Part shown: positions 1 to 5,660 of the stretch, piece by piece
Numbering within the stretch: the first letter of the stretch is position 1
Layout: the number at the start of each line of letters is the position of its first letter
Source of the DNA: Chloroflexota bacterium
GTDB taxonomy: Bacteria > Chloroflexota > Dehalococcoidia > Lucifugimonadales > JACPCL1
Reading direction: 5' to 3'
DNA length: 9,789 nt
Assembly: GCA_016210395.1 (NCBI GenBank)
Contig: JACQUI010000138.1
Location: forward strand, 1-9,789
The notes under the pieces: model-generated
What the model was told of the DNA's origin: nothing
What the model saw: only the letters and a program-made list of their open reading frames with translations
The model's database searches: none
Made by a program: the position numbers and the translations under genes

Positions 1-1071
1 GGAGACCCGGCCCGTCGGCTGGGCCCGCGAGCGGGCGGGGAAAGCGCCTATTTCCTGAGCGTCAATCGTGGAAAGAAAGGCATCACCCTCGACCTTTCCC
101 GGGAGGAAGGCCAGGGTCTCGCCCGGGCGCTGGCCGAGCGCGCCGACGTGCTAGTGGAGAACTTCGCCCCCGGGACCATGGCGCGTCTGGGCCTGGACTA
201 CGGCCGTCTGAGTGTATCGAACCCTCGCCTCGTCTATGCTTCTATCTCCGGCTTCGGCCAGGACGGCCCATATGCGCACCGCCCGGCCCTGGACATCGTG
301 GTCCAGGCGATGGGGGGCATCATGAGCGTGACCGGCGAACCCGGGGGACCGCCCCAGCGGCCTGGCGTCTCCCTGGGGGACAGCATAGCCGGCCTTTTCG
401 CGGCGTTAGCGATTGTGGCCGCCCTCCACGAAAGAGACCGAACCGGGCAAGGCCGGTACATAGACATGTCCATGCTGGACTGTCAGGTGACTATGATGGA
501 GAACGCACTGGCCCGTTACTTTGCCACCGGCGAGGCACCCGGCCCACTGGGTTCCCGCCACCCCGCAGCGACACCTTTCCAGGCCTTCGCTACCCGGGAT
601 GGGCATATCGTGGTCGCCATCCTGTCCGATGACGGCAGGCTCTGGCCGCGGTTTTGCGCCGTCATCGGGCATCCCGAGCTGGCAGAGGACCCCCGCTTCG
701 CCGATGGCTGGGGGCGAACGCAGAACTATGAGCTCCTGCGCCCGGTCATGGACAAAGCCATGCGCAGCAGGTCGTCCCGGGAATGGCTGGACGAGTTCTC
801 CGCGCAGGGGATCGCCTGCGGGCCGGTGAACACGGTTGATGCCGTGGTTCGGGACCCTCAGGTGCGGCACCGGGGCATGATCGCGGAGGTACTTCACGGC
901 GAGTCGGGCGCGTGGCGTGTGGCAAACACTCCTTTTCGTATTTCGGGCTTTAACTGTGGGCCGCAAGGCGCCGCGCCGGGACTCGGCGAGCAAAGCGAAG
1001 AGGTACTGCGAGACATGCTTGGTATTCCGGTGGAGGAAATCGCCAGGCTCAGGGCGGAGGGCGTCGTTTGA
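1..1071 (+). CDS. Class III (CaiB/BaiF) CoA-transferase, 5' end missing
   Basis: The frame is open from base 1 to the TGA at 1069-1071, giving 356 visible residues. The family is usually about 400 residues, so roughly 40 N-terminal residues lie outside the window. Class III enzymes move CoA between carboxylic acids in the cytoplasm as interlocked dimers. Visible family blocks are SAYFLSVNRGKKGITLDL near residues 16-33, VENFAPGTMARLGLDY near 50-65, and ISGFGQDGPY near 82-91. GQGRYIDMSMLDCQ follows, where Asp160 of the fragment aligns with the catalytic aspartate (Asp169 of formyl-CoA transferase). The C-terminal GPVNTVDAVVRDPQV block is also typical. The substrate cannot be read from sequence. 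It lies 29 bases upstream of menB in the same direction, so co-transcription with menaquinone genes is likely (inference). Family assignment is secure; a specific role is not. Confidence 0.93.
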   Translation, partial: GDPARRLGPRAGGESAYFLSVNRGKKGITLDLSREEGQGLARALAERADVLVENFAPGTMARLGLDYGRLSVSNPRLVYASISGFGQDGPYAHRPALDIVVQAMGGIMSVTGEPGGPPQRPGVSLGDSIAGLFAALAIVAALHERDRTGQGRYIDMSMLDCQVTMMENALARYFATGEAPGPLGSRHPAATPFQAFATRDGHIVVAILSDDGRLWPRFCAVIGHPELAEDPRFADGWGRTQNYELLRPVMDKAMRSRSSREWLDEFSAQGIACGPVNTVDAVVRDPQVRHRGMIAEVLHGESGAWRVANTPFRISGFNCGPQGAAPGLGEQSEEVLRDMLGIPVEEIARLRAEGVV

Positions 1072-1100
1072 GAGGCAAGCCGCTAAGAAGGGAGCGAACG

Positions 1101-1901
1101 GTGACGATGAAGTTCAAAGATGTCATCTACGAAAAGCGCCAGGGAGTGGCCTTCGTGCGCATCAACCGGCCGCAGGTGCTCAACGCCTTTCGTCCTTTGA
1201 CCATTGACGAGATGCGGCAGGCCTTTCTCGACGCGTGGTATGACGAAGAGGTGGGGGTCGCCGTGCTAACCGGCACCAAAGGCAATTTTTGCACCGGGGG
1301 CGACGTCAAGGTGCGAGGGAAGGGCGGCTACAAGGACGAGAGTGGCGCCCCGCGCCTGCAGGTGACGCACCTGCACCGGATTATCCGGGAAATACCCAAG
1401 CCGGTCATCGCGATGGTGGACGGCTACGCCATCGGCGGGGGCCACATCCTGCACGTCCTGTGCGACCTGACCGTGGCCTCGACCCGCGCCGTGTTCGGCC
1501 AGATCGGCCCCAAGTACGGCAGCTTCGACGGCGGCTTCGGCGCTATCTACCTGGCCCGCATCGTCGGCGAGAAGAAGGCGCGGGAGATATGGTACCTCTG
1601 CGAGCGCTATAGCGCGCAGCAGGCCCTGGAAATGGGCCTGGTGAACAAGGTGGTGCCTCCCGAGCAACTCGAGGAAAGCGTGATGTCCTGGGCCCGTGAA
1701 CTGCTGCAGCGCGGACCTACCGCCCTGCGCTTCCTGAAGCATGCCTTCAATGCCGACACCGACCATGTCTACGGTATACAAAATCTGGCCCACGGGGCTA
1801 CGGCTCTCTACTATACCAGCGAGGAGGGGAAGGAAGGCACCAATGCCTTCCTGGAGAAGCGCCCGCCCGACTTCTCGCGTTTCCGGAAGCATCCCTGGTA
1901 G
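1101..1901 (+). CDS. menB: 1,4-dihydroxy-2-naphthoyl-CoA synthase MenB
   Basis: A crotonase-fold enzyme of 266 residues that cyclises o-succinylbenzoyl-CoA to DHNA-CoA in menaquinone synthesis. It resembles E. coli MenB closely in blocks: INRPQVLNAFRPLT, FCTGGDVKVRGKGGYKD, GYAIGGGHILHVLCDLT, GPKYGSFDGGFGAIYLARIV, KKAREIWYLCERY and EKRPPDFSRFRKHPW. The SFDGG aspartate is residue 143. Residue 136 is glycine (QIGPK), the state found in bicarbonate-dependent type I MenB; type II enzymes carry Asp there. I chose the GTG at 1101 because AAGGGAG at 1088-1094 sits six bases upstream. ATG at 1107 is the alternative, while TTG at 1068 overlaps the previous gene and adds a non-conserved basic stretch. 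menA starts five bases after its stop, so the two are probably translated together. Other crotonases are ruled out by the GSFDGG block and C-terminal signature. Confidence 0.95.
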   Translation: MTMKFKDVIYEKRQGVAFVRINRPQVLNAFRPLTIDEMRQAFLDAWYDEEVGVAVLTGTKGNFCTGGDVKVRGKGGYKDESGAPRLQVTHLHRIIREIPKPVIAMVDGYAIGGGHILHVLCDLTVASTRAVFGQIGPKYGSFDGGFGAIYLARIVGEKKAREIWYLCERYSAQQALEMGLVNKVVPPEQLEESVMSWARELLQRGPTALRFLKHAFNADTDHVYGIQNLAHGATALYYTSEEGKEGTNAFLEKRPPDFSRFRKHPW

Positions 1902-1906
1902 CAGCC

Positions 1907-2836
1907 ATGGAAAGAAAAGAAGGGGCCTGGGGCCGGGTGTGGCGGAAAGCTAGCCCCTGGTACCGTGCATCGCGGCCGTTCACGCTGAGCGCCTCCGCGG
2001 TCCCCGTGCTGGTAGGCTCTGCCCTGGCCTTCCGCGAGGGCAAGGCCAGCTTCGGTCTGTTTCTCCTGGTGCTGGTCGCCAGCATGCTGGTACAGGTGAC
2101 TGCCAACCTGGTGGACGAGTACGCCGATGCCGCCCGGCCGGAGGGCAAGGCGAAACTGCCCGCCCCGTACAAAGTCATCGCCCTCGGCCTCCTTTCCACC
2201 ACGGCCGTGAAGCGCGGCGCCCTGGCCTTTTTCGCCGCGGCCACGATCATCGGGCTGTATTTGGTGGCCGTCGCCGGGTGGCCGGTGCTGGCGATATGCC
2301 TGGCCAGCGCCCTTGTGGCCTATCTCTACTCCGCTGGGCCCCGACCGCTGGGCGCCATGGCCCTGGGCCAGCCCCTGGTCTTCCTTATCATGGGTCCGGC
2401 GATGGTCATGGGTACGTACTACGTCCATGCCCGAGCCTTCACACCGGAGACCCTGTGGCTCTCGCTGCCTGTGGGCTGCACCGTTACCGCCATCCTGGCG
2501 GCAAACGACCTCCGCGATGAGGAGGAGGACCGCGCCGCCGGAAAGCGGACTCTCGTGACGTTGCTCGGCCGCCGGTTCGGCCGCTGGGAGTGGACAGCGC
2601 TGGCGGCCGCGGCGTTCCTCCTGGTGTTGGCCCTAGCCAGGGTCGCCGGGCTGGGCGCCCTGGCGCTGCTGCCCCTCCTGGCGCTGCCCCCGGCAGGCGT
2701 TGCGCTGCGAGCGGTATGGCGCGGGCGTGGGCGCGCGGAGCTGGCGTCGTCCCTCAGGGCCTCGGCGCAGCTACACTGGTGGCTCGGCCTGCTGCTGGCG
2801 GCCGGCGTGGCCCTGGGCAGGCTCGTACCCTCGTGA
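1907..2836 (+). CDS. menA: 1,4-dihydroxy-2-naphthoate polyprenyltransferase MenA (UbiA family)
   Basis: A 309-residue membrane protein that attaches the polyprenyl chain to DHNA, giving demethylmenaquinone. Eight or nine hydrophobic helices can be seen, for example FGLFLLVLVASMLVQVTANL and AFLLVLALARVAGLGALALL. The two UbiA aspartate-rich motifs are present. The first is NLVDEYAD (residues 67-74), where E. coli MenA has NLANDYGD, so the usual N-D pair reads D-E; Asn/Asp-to-Glu variants here are known in other MenA proteins. The second is NDLRDEEED (200-208), followed by the typical GKRTLVTLLGRR. The N-terminal SRPFTLSASAVPVLVG block is also MenA-like. No clear Shine-Dalgarno lies before ATG 1907, which fits coupling to menB. 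A general UbiA enzyme is the alternative, but its position between menB and ubiE/menG makes MenA by far the best call. Confidence 0.93.
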   Translation: MERKEGAWGRVWRKASPWYRASRPFTLSASAVPVLVGSALAFREGKASFGLFLLVLVASMLVQVTANLVDEYADAARPEGKAKLPAPYKVIALGLLSTTAVKRGALAFFAAATIIGLYLVAVAGWPVLAICLASALVAYLYSAGPRPLGAMALGQPLVFLIMGPAMVMGTYYVHARAFTPETLWLSLPVGCTVTAILAANDLRDEEEDRAAGKRTLVTLLGRRFGRWEWTALAAAAFLLVLALARVAGLGALALLPLLALPPAGVALRAVWRGRGRAELASSLRASAQLHWWLGLLLAAGVALGRLVPS

Positions 2837-2852
2837 GAAACAGAAGGTTGCC

Positions 2853-3575
2853 ATGAACCCTAGCAATGATGGGACGAAGGCCCGGCGAGTCGCGGCCATG
2901 TTCTCGCGCATCTCGCGCCGCTACGACTTCATGAATACGGTTATGACGGCAGGGAGGCACGACCGCTGGCGCCGCCTGGCTGCCCGCGCCGCCACCGAAG
3001 GGCTGGCGCCCGGCCTGGCGCTGGACGTGGCTACGGGTACGGGCTGTTTAGCCCTGGAGCTGGCGCGCCACCCGGAAGCGCGGGACGTCGTTGGAGTGGA
3101 CTTCGTACCCGAGATGCTATCGCTGGCCCGGGCCAAGGAGACACGGCATCGCCCCACCCCGGACGTCGCCTGGGCGCTGGGCGATGCGCTGGCGTTGCCC
3201 TTCGCTGACGGCGCCTTCATGTGTGCCACCTCGGGCTTCGCACTACGCAACGTTTCGGATGTGCGCCGTGCCCTTGGTGAGATGGCGCGGGTGGTCCGGC
3301 CGGGCGGCAGGGTGGCCGTGCTGGAGATAACCCCTCTAGAAAGGAGTGGCCTCGCCGCCCGCGCGCTCAGCCTGTACTTCCGCCGTGTCGTCCCGATGCT
3401 CGGCCAGTGGCTGGCCGGCGACCGCGACGCCTACACCTACCTGCCTGATTCGGTCCGTGGTTTTCCCACCTGCCCGGAGCTGGCGCGCCTTATGGAAGAG
3501 GTGGGGTTGGTCAAGGTCAGGTGGCGGTTGCTGGGCGGTGGGCTGGTGGCGCTGCATGTCGGCGAGGTCCGCTGA
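2853..3575 (+). CDS. ubiE/menG: Demethylmenaquinone methyltransferase UbiE/MenG
   Basis: A 240-residue SAM-dependent C-methyltransferase for the last step of menaquinone synthesis. Family signatures appear in order: VAAMFSRISRRYDFMN (13-28), LDVATGTG (57-64, SAM motif I), VGVDFVPEML, GDALALPFADGAF, FALRNVSDVRRALGEMARVV, RPGGRVAVLEITP, YLPDSVRGFP and the C-terminal GGGLVALHVGEVR. Residue 65 after motif I is Cys where many homologues have Asp; this is a minor variant. The ATG at 2853 follows AGAAGG (2842-2847) by five bases and begins right at the conserved N-terminus; upstream in-frame starts only read through menA in another frame. With menA and menB adjacent, the menaquinone role is more likely than a ubiquinone role. 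Confidence 0.94.
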   Translation: MNPSNDGTKARRVAAMFSRISRRYDFMNTVMTAGRHDRWRRLAARAATEGLAPGLALDVATGTGCLALELARHPEARDVVGVDFVPEMLSLARAKETRHRPTPDVAWALGDALALPFADGAFMCATSGFALRNVSDVRRALGEMARVVRPGGRVAVLEITPLERSGLAARALSLYFRRVVPMLGQWLAGDRDAYTYLPDSVRGFPTCPELARLMEEVGLVKVRWRLLGGGLVALHVGEVR

Positions 3576-3625
3576 AATTGGGGGCACCATACTAAATACG
3601 GACCGTTCTCAGTTTCCGCACTCGT

Positions 3626-3650
3626 TTGCCCGGTCTGAGTCGACGGGCAA
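3626..3650 (+). terminator. Hairpin after the men operon, possible terminator
   Basis: TTGCCCG (3626-3632) and CGGGCAA (3644-3650) form a perfect 7-bp inverted repeat with an 11-base loop, 51 bases after the ubiE/menG stop. No U-run follows, so intrinsic termination is uncertain. It could also be an mRNA-end stabiliser or an operator next to the downstream promoter. Confidence 0.3.
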
Positions 3651-3678
3651 GGGCGCTCAAGGGCCAGATACTCGGCCG

Positions 3679-3687
3679 TGCTATAAT
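3679..3687 (+). promoter_or_regulatory. Extended -10 promoter for the nucleotidyltransferase
   Basis: TG-C-TATAAT is a perfect extended -10 element in otherwise GC-rich DNA. No good -35 is seen 16-18 bases upstream, which extended -10 promoters tolerate. Transcription would start near 3694. The following bases TTGCC are shared with the promoter at 9494-9502. Confidence 0.5.
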
Positions 3688-3720
3688 TGCCTTCGGAGTG
3701 ATCATGGCCATCAAGCAGCG

Positions 3721-4158
3721 TTGGGCGGACACAAGCCGCTTCCCTCGGACATCATGGCGCGCGTCGAACGGCTCGGGCCGCTCTTCGAGCGGGAGGGAGT
3801 ACGTCTTGCCTACCTTCACGGGTCGCTCGCCCGCGAGGGCAGCGGGCATGACGTGGACCTCGCCGTCCTCGCGGGCGATGCTGACCTGGGATGTCTCCGG
3901 CAGCGCATCAGCGACGCGCTTGAAACCGATCGACTCGACCTGACCGACCTGGGGCGTGCTTCTCCCCTGTTCCGTTTCGAGGTATTGAAGACCGGCCGCC
4001 TGCTCTACCGGCAAGACGCGGACACCGAGAACACGTTCGAAACGATGGTACTTCGCCAGTACCGCGATACCGCACCACTTAGAGCGCAGCAAGCAGGGAT
4101 ACTCCGGGAGCGGACACAAGCTTGGTTATTAAGAAGGAAGCAGTACTCGACAGACTGA
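3721..4158 (+). CDS. MNT-type nucleotidyltransferase (antitoxin of MNT/HepT module)
   Basis: A small cytoplasmic protein of the minimal nucleotidyltransferase family, 145 residues from TTG 3721 or 134 from ATG 3754. The Pol-beta-like motif is YLHGSLAREGSGHDVDLAVL (residues 38-57): GS, then the DxD metal ligands, with His replacing the usual Ser before DVD. The tail FRFEVLKTGRLLYRQD followed by an ENTFETMVLRQYRD helix is typical of the family. In known MNT/HepT pairs the enzyme adds AMP units to a tyrosine of the HEPN toxin HepT and neutralises it. I prefer 3721 because LPSDIMARVERL just downstream is itself family-like, but neither start has a Shine-Dalgarno. GGAG (3695-3698) with ATG 3704 is a good initiation site in the wrong frame, so a frameshift near the start is possible. 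Its 3' end overlaps the HepT-like remnant by 37 bases. Confidence 0.82.
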   Translation: MGGHKPLPSDIMARVERLGPLFEREGVRLAYLHGSLAREGSGHDVDLAVLAGDADLGCLRQRISDALETDRLDLTDLGRASPLFRFEVLKTGRLLYRQDADTENTFETMVLRQYRDTAPLRAQQAGILRERTQAWLLRRKQYSTD

Positions 4159-4334
4159 AACACCTCGACACGGTGGTCCAGGAACTGGCCCGGTACGCCG
4201 ATGAGAGCCCTGAGCGCCCAGATACAAGAATGGCTGGGGCGGCTCTGACCGCTGGAAGAGGGAAGCCTTACCTGCCAGCAGAATTAGCATGGTGTCCCCG
4301 AATTGCTCCCGGGCATCAAGCACCTCCCATGTGA
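4122..4334 (+). pseudogene. Truncated HepT-like (HEPN) toxin remnant
   Basis: The ORF starts at TTG 4122, inside the end of the nucleotidyltransferase gene, where a hepT partner is expected. Its first 30 residues (VIKKEAVLDRLKHLDTVVQE and on through LARYADES) look like the N-terminal helix of HepT proteins. After that similarity fades (PDTRMAGAALTAGRG) and the ORF stops at 70 residues, while HepT is usually about 130-145. The HEPN RNase motif (R-x4-6-H, normally RNxxVH) is not seen in any frame. A second frame near 4288-4326 reads HGVPELLPGIKHL, reminiscent of the GVlPeelA stretch of HepT, suggesting a deletion plus frameshift. This is a judgement from remembered family patterns. A short unrelated or non-coding ORF is the alternative. 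Confidence 0.5.
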
Positions 4335-4408
4335 CTGCAAGCTTCAATACCGCTACTTCCGGATCATTCCAGCGCCTCAGCGTTCACGGGACGGCAAAAG
4401 CCAAGGTG

Positions 4409-4414
4409 TATAAT
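4409..4414 (+). promoter_or_regulatory. -10 promoter element for the DUF2769/reductase unit
   Basis: A perfect TATAAT lies in an AT-rich island (GTGTATAATGATAATAATGA) between GC-rich flanks, about 80 bases before the DUF2769 start. No convincing -35 is visible at 17 bases; TTCACG at 4383-4388 is 20 bases away. This would give a leader of roughly 75 bases containing the palindrome at 4453-4462. Confidence 0.5.
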
Positions 4415-4452
4415 GATAATAATGAGATATACCGTTTTTCCATTTTAGTGTG

Positions 4453-4462
4453 TCCCGCGGGA
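4453..4462. promoter_or_regulatory. 10-bp perfect palindrome in leader, possible operator
   Basis: TCCCGCGGGA is its own reverse complement. It sits between the -10 element at 4409-4414 and the ribosome binding site at 4481-4487. It could bind a dimeric regulator acting as a roadblock, but a GC palindrome of this length can occur by chance. Confidence 0.25.
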
Positions 4463-4494
4463 TAGAACAGCTATAGAAAAGAGGAGGATCAAAC

Positions 4495-4791
4495 GTGACT
4501 CAAGCTCCGAAAACAGTAGCAAAAACAAAGGAAAACCTGAGGAAATGCCTATGCATGAAGTGTCCTACTTATACATTCATGTGCAAGATGAAGAACATGC
4601 CCGGCAATATGGCCGCCATGATGGGTGACATCGGCAAGAAGGACCACATGGAGGCCATGTTCTGCGCCTTTGGCAAGAGCAAGTGCATAGACGAGGAAAA
4701 AGGCTGTATCTGCATGACATGCGCGGTTTACACAGAAAACAACCTGGATAAAGCATATTACTGCCTTGGCGGCAAGATGCCCCAAATGTAG
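4495..4791 (+). CDS. DUF2769-like Cys/Met-rich small protein
   Basis: A 98-residue cytoplasmic protein of unknown function. It has ten cysteines (18, 20, 23, 30, 57, 64, 71, 73, 76, 90) and thirteen methionines. Two similar modules stand out: CLCMKCPTYT (18-27) and CICMTCAVYT (71-80), both CxCMxC followed by a small residue, an aliphatic or Thr residue and Tyr-Thr. This suggests an internal duplication around a metal or Fe-S site. The CxxCPTY pattern and length match my memory of DUF2769 proteins in methanogens and Dehalococcoidia. The GTG at 4495 has a strong GAGGAGG (4481-4487) seven bases upstream. A hand count of 4501-4740 gives about 47.5% GC, well below the men genes (70% in one sampled line). 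A flavoprotein reductase follows after 13 bases, so an electron-carrier role is a reasonable inference. Confidence 0.85.
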   Translation: MTQAPKTVAKTKENLRKCLCMKCPTYTFMCKMKNMPGNMAAMMGDIGKKDHMEAMFCAFGKSKCIDEEKGCICMTCAVYTENNLDKAYYCLGGKMPQM

Positions 4792-4793
4792 CC

Positions 4794-4800
4794 AGGGGGA
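4794..4800 (+). promoter_or_regulatory. Ribosome binding site fixing the TTG start of the reductase
   Basis: AGGGGGA lies just after the DUF2769 stop and five bases (counted from its last G) before TTG 4805. No in-frame ATG or GTG is close by, and the earlier in-frame ATG at 4766 lies inside the DUF2769 gene. TTG 4805 is therefore the most plausible start. Confidence 0.6.
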
Positions 4801-4804
4801 TACA

Positions 4805-5518
4805 TTGTGGCAGTTTGATAGCGAATTCGCTGAAATAATACAGCGTTCCCCTAGCGTCAAGTCCTTTCGTTTCCCAATACGTACTAGGAGTGCGCCATAT
4901 AAACCGGGCCAGTTCTTTTTCCTGACCATCAAGATCAACGGCCGGCCAGCCGTTCACCACTTCTCCTTTTCCAGCTCGCCAACCGACCAGGGATACATAG
5001 AATTCACCAAGCGCATCACCCAGCATGATTTCTCACAGGCGCTCGACAAAATGCCTGTCGGAAGCTGGGCACACCTGCAAGGTCCCCAAGGGAACTTTGT
5101 CTTACCCTCTAATGGCAGCAAGATAGCCTCCCTGACAGGAGGAATAGGCATTACCCCAGTACGCAGCATGTTGCGCTATATCGCCCACCAGAAACTTGAC
5201 TACGACATGGTCCTGCTATTTGGCAACAGCAGCATCGAGGAGATCGTGTTCCGGGAGGAGCTTGACGAGTTGGCCGCTTCCCGTCCCGCAATCAGGGTGG
5301 AGCACGTGCTCTCCGGGCCCAATATTCCTCCCGGCTGGAAAGGGAAGACAGGGTTGATCGGCAAGGACCTGGTTATTGAGCTGGTGCCTGATTACTTGGC
5401 GCGGCTGTTCCTCATATCCGGTCCACCCAGCGTGGTAATGACCCTAGTCGAGCAGCTAAGCGCTCTCAAGGTCCCCCAGGACCACATAATGCGGGACTCG
5501 TTCACGGGCTACGACTAG
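4805..5518 (+). CDS. FNR-like FAD/NAD(P)-binding oxidoreductase
   Basis: A 237-residue soluble flavoprotein of the ferredoxin-NADP reductase superfamily that would shuttle electrons between NAD(P)H and a one- or two-electron partner. The FAD domain covers about residues 1-105, with KPGQFFFLTI and the flavin motif HHFSFSSSP (51-59), in place of the usual RxYS. The nucleotide domain begins at LTGGIGITPVRSMLRY (G112-P118), continues with FGNSSIEEIVFREEL, and contains LISGPPSVV, where Ser205 replaces the Cys of the common CGPP motif. It ends in the typical RDSFTGYD. The protein has no cysteine at all and no added 2Fe-2S domain, so it needs a separate acceptor. The Cys-rich DUF2769 protein encoded 13 bases upstream is the obvious candidate (inference). 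Related families include flavodoxin/ferredoxin and phenol hydroxylase-like reductases; cofactor choice cannot be read here. Confidence 0.87.
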   Translation: MWQFDSEFAEIIQRSPSVKSFRFPIRTRSAPYKPGQFFFLTIKINGRPAVHHFSFSSSPTDQGYIEFTKRITQHDFSQALDKMPVGSWAHLQGPQGNFVLPSNGSKIASLTGGIGITPVRSMLRYIAHQKLDYDMVLLFGNSSIEEIVFREELDELAASRPAIRVEHVLSGPNIPPGWKGKTGLIGKDLVIELVPDYLARLFLISGPPSVVMTLVEQLSALKVPQDHIMRDSFTGYD

Positions 5519-5647
5519 ACATTGGCGCGCTCCAGTCCGGTAAGACGCCCCTGCGTGCTTGCCCCCATGGGCGAACATCTGTCAAGCGCAATCAGGGCGG
5601 GCAGCGATCGACGGAAAGGTGCTGGCTTTCGCCCGGGGTAGCGTGCC

Positions 5648-5653
5648 AGGAGA
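5648..5653 (+). promoter_or_regulatory. Ribosome binding site fixing the GH15 start
   Basis: AGGAGA is seven bases before ATG 5661, the start that places the conserved FGKPGLEPRW block at residues 11-20. The in-frame start at 5559 would add 34 non-conserved residues and has no such site. Confidence 0.6.
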
Positions 5654-5660
5654 AATCGGC

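Noticed and set aside
406..993. 195-codon reverse-strand ORF over the CoA-transferase
   Set aside because: It is a shadow of a clearly conserved forward gene in GC-rich DNA and shows no recognisable domain.
1266..1892. 208-codon reverse-strand ORF over menB
   Set aside because: It lies wholly inside menB on the opposite strand and its translation is low-complexity without motifs.
1811..2428. 205-codon reverse-strand ORF over menA
   Set aside because: It overlaps menB and menA, and its composition is typical of an antisense frame in GC-rich code.
2700..2852. N-terminal extension of UbiE/MenG from an upstream start
   Set aside because: It would read through the 3' part of menA in another frame; family homology and a ribosome binding site point to ATG 2853.
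4766..4804. Earlier ATG start for the reductase
   Set aside because: It lies inside the DUF2769 gene; its CPKC residues come from reading that gene in another frame and should not be taken as a real Cys motif.
5559..5660. Extended N-terminus of the GH15 enzyme
   Set aside because: No ribosome binding site, no conserved residues, and it does not resemble a signal peptide.
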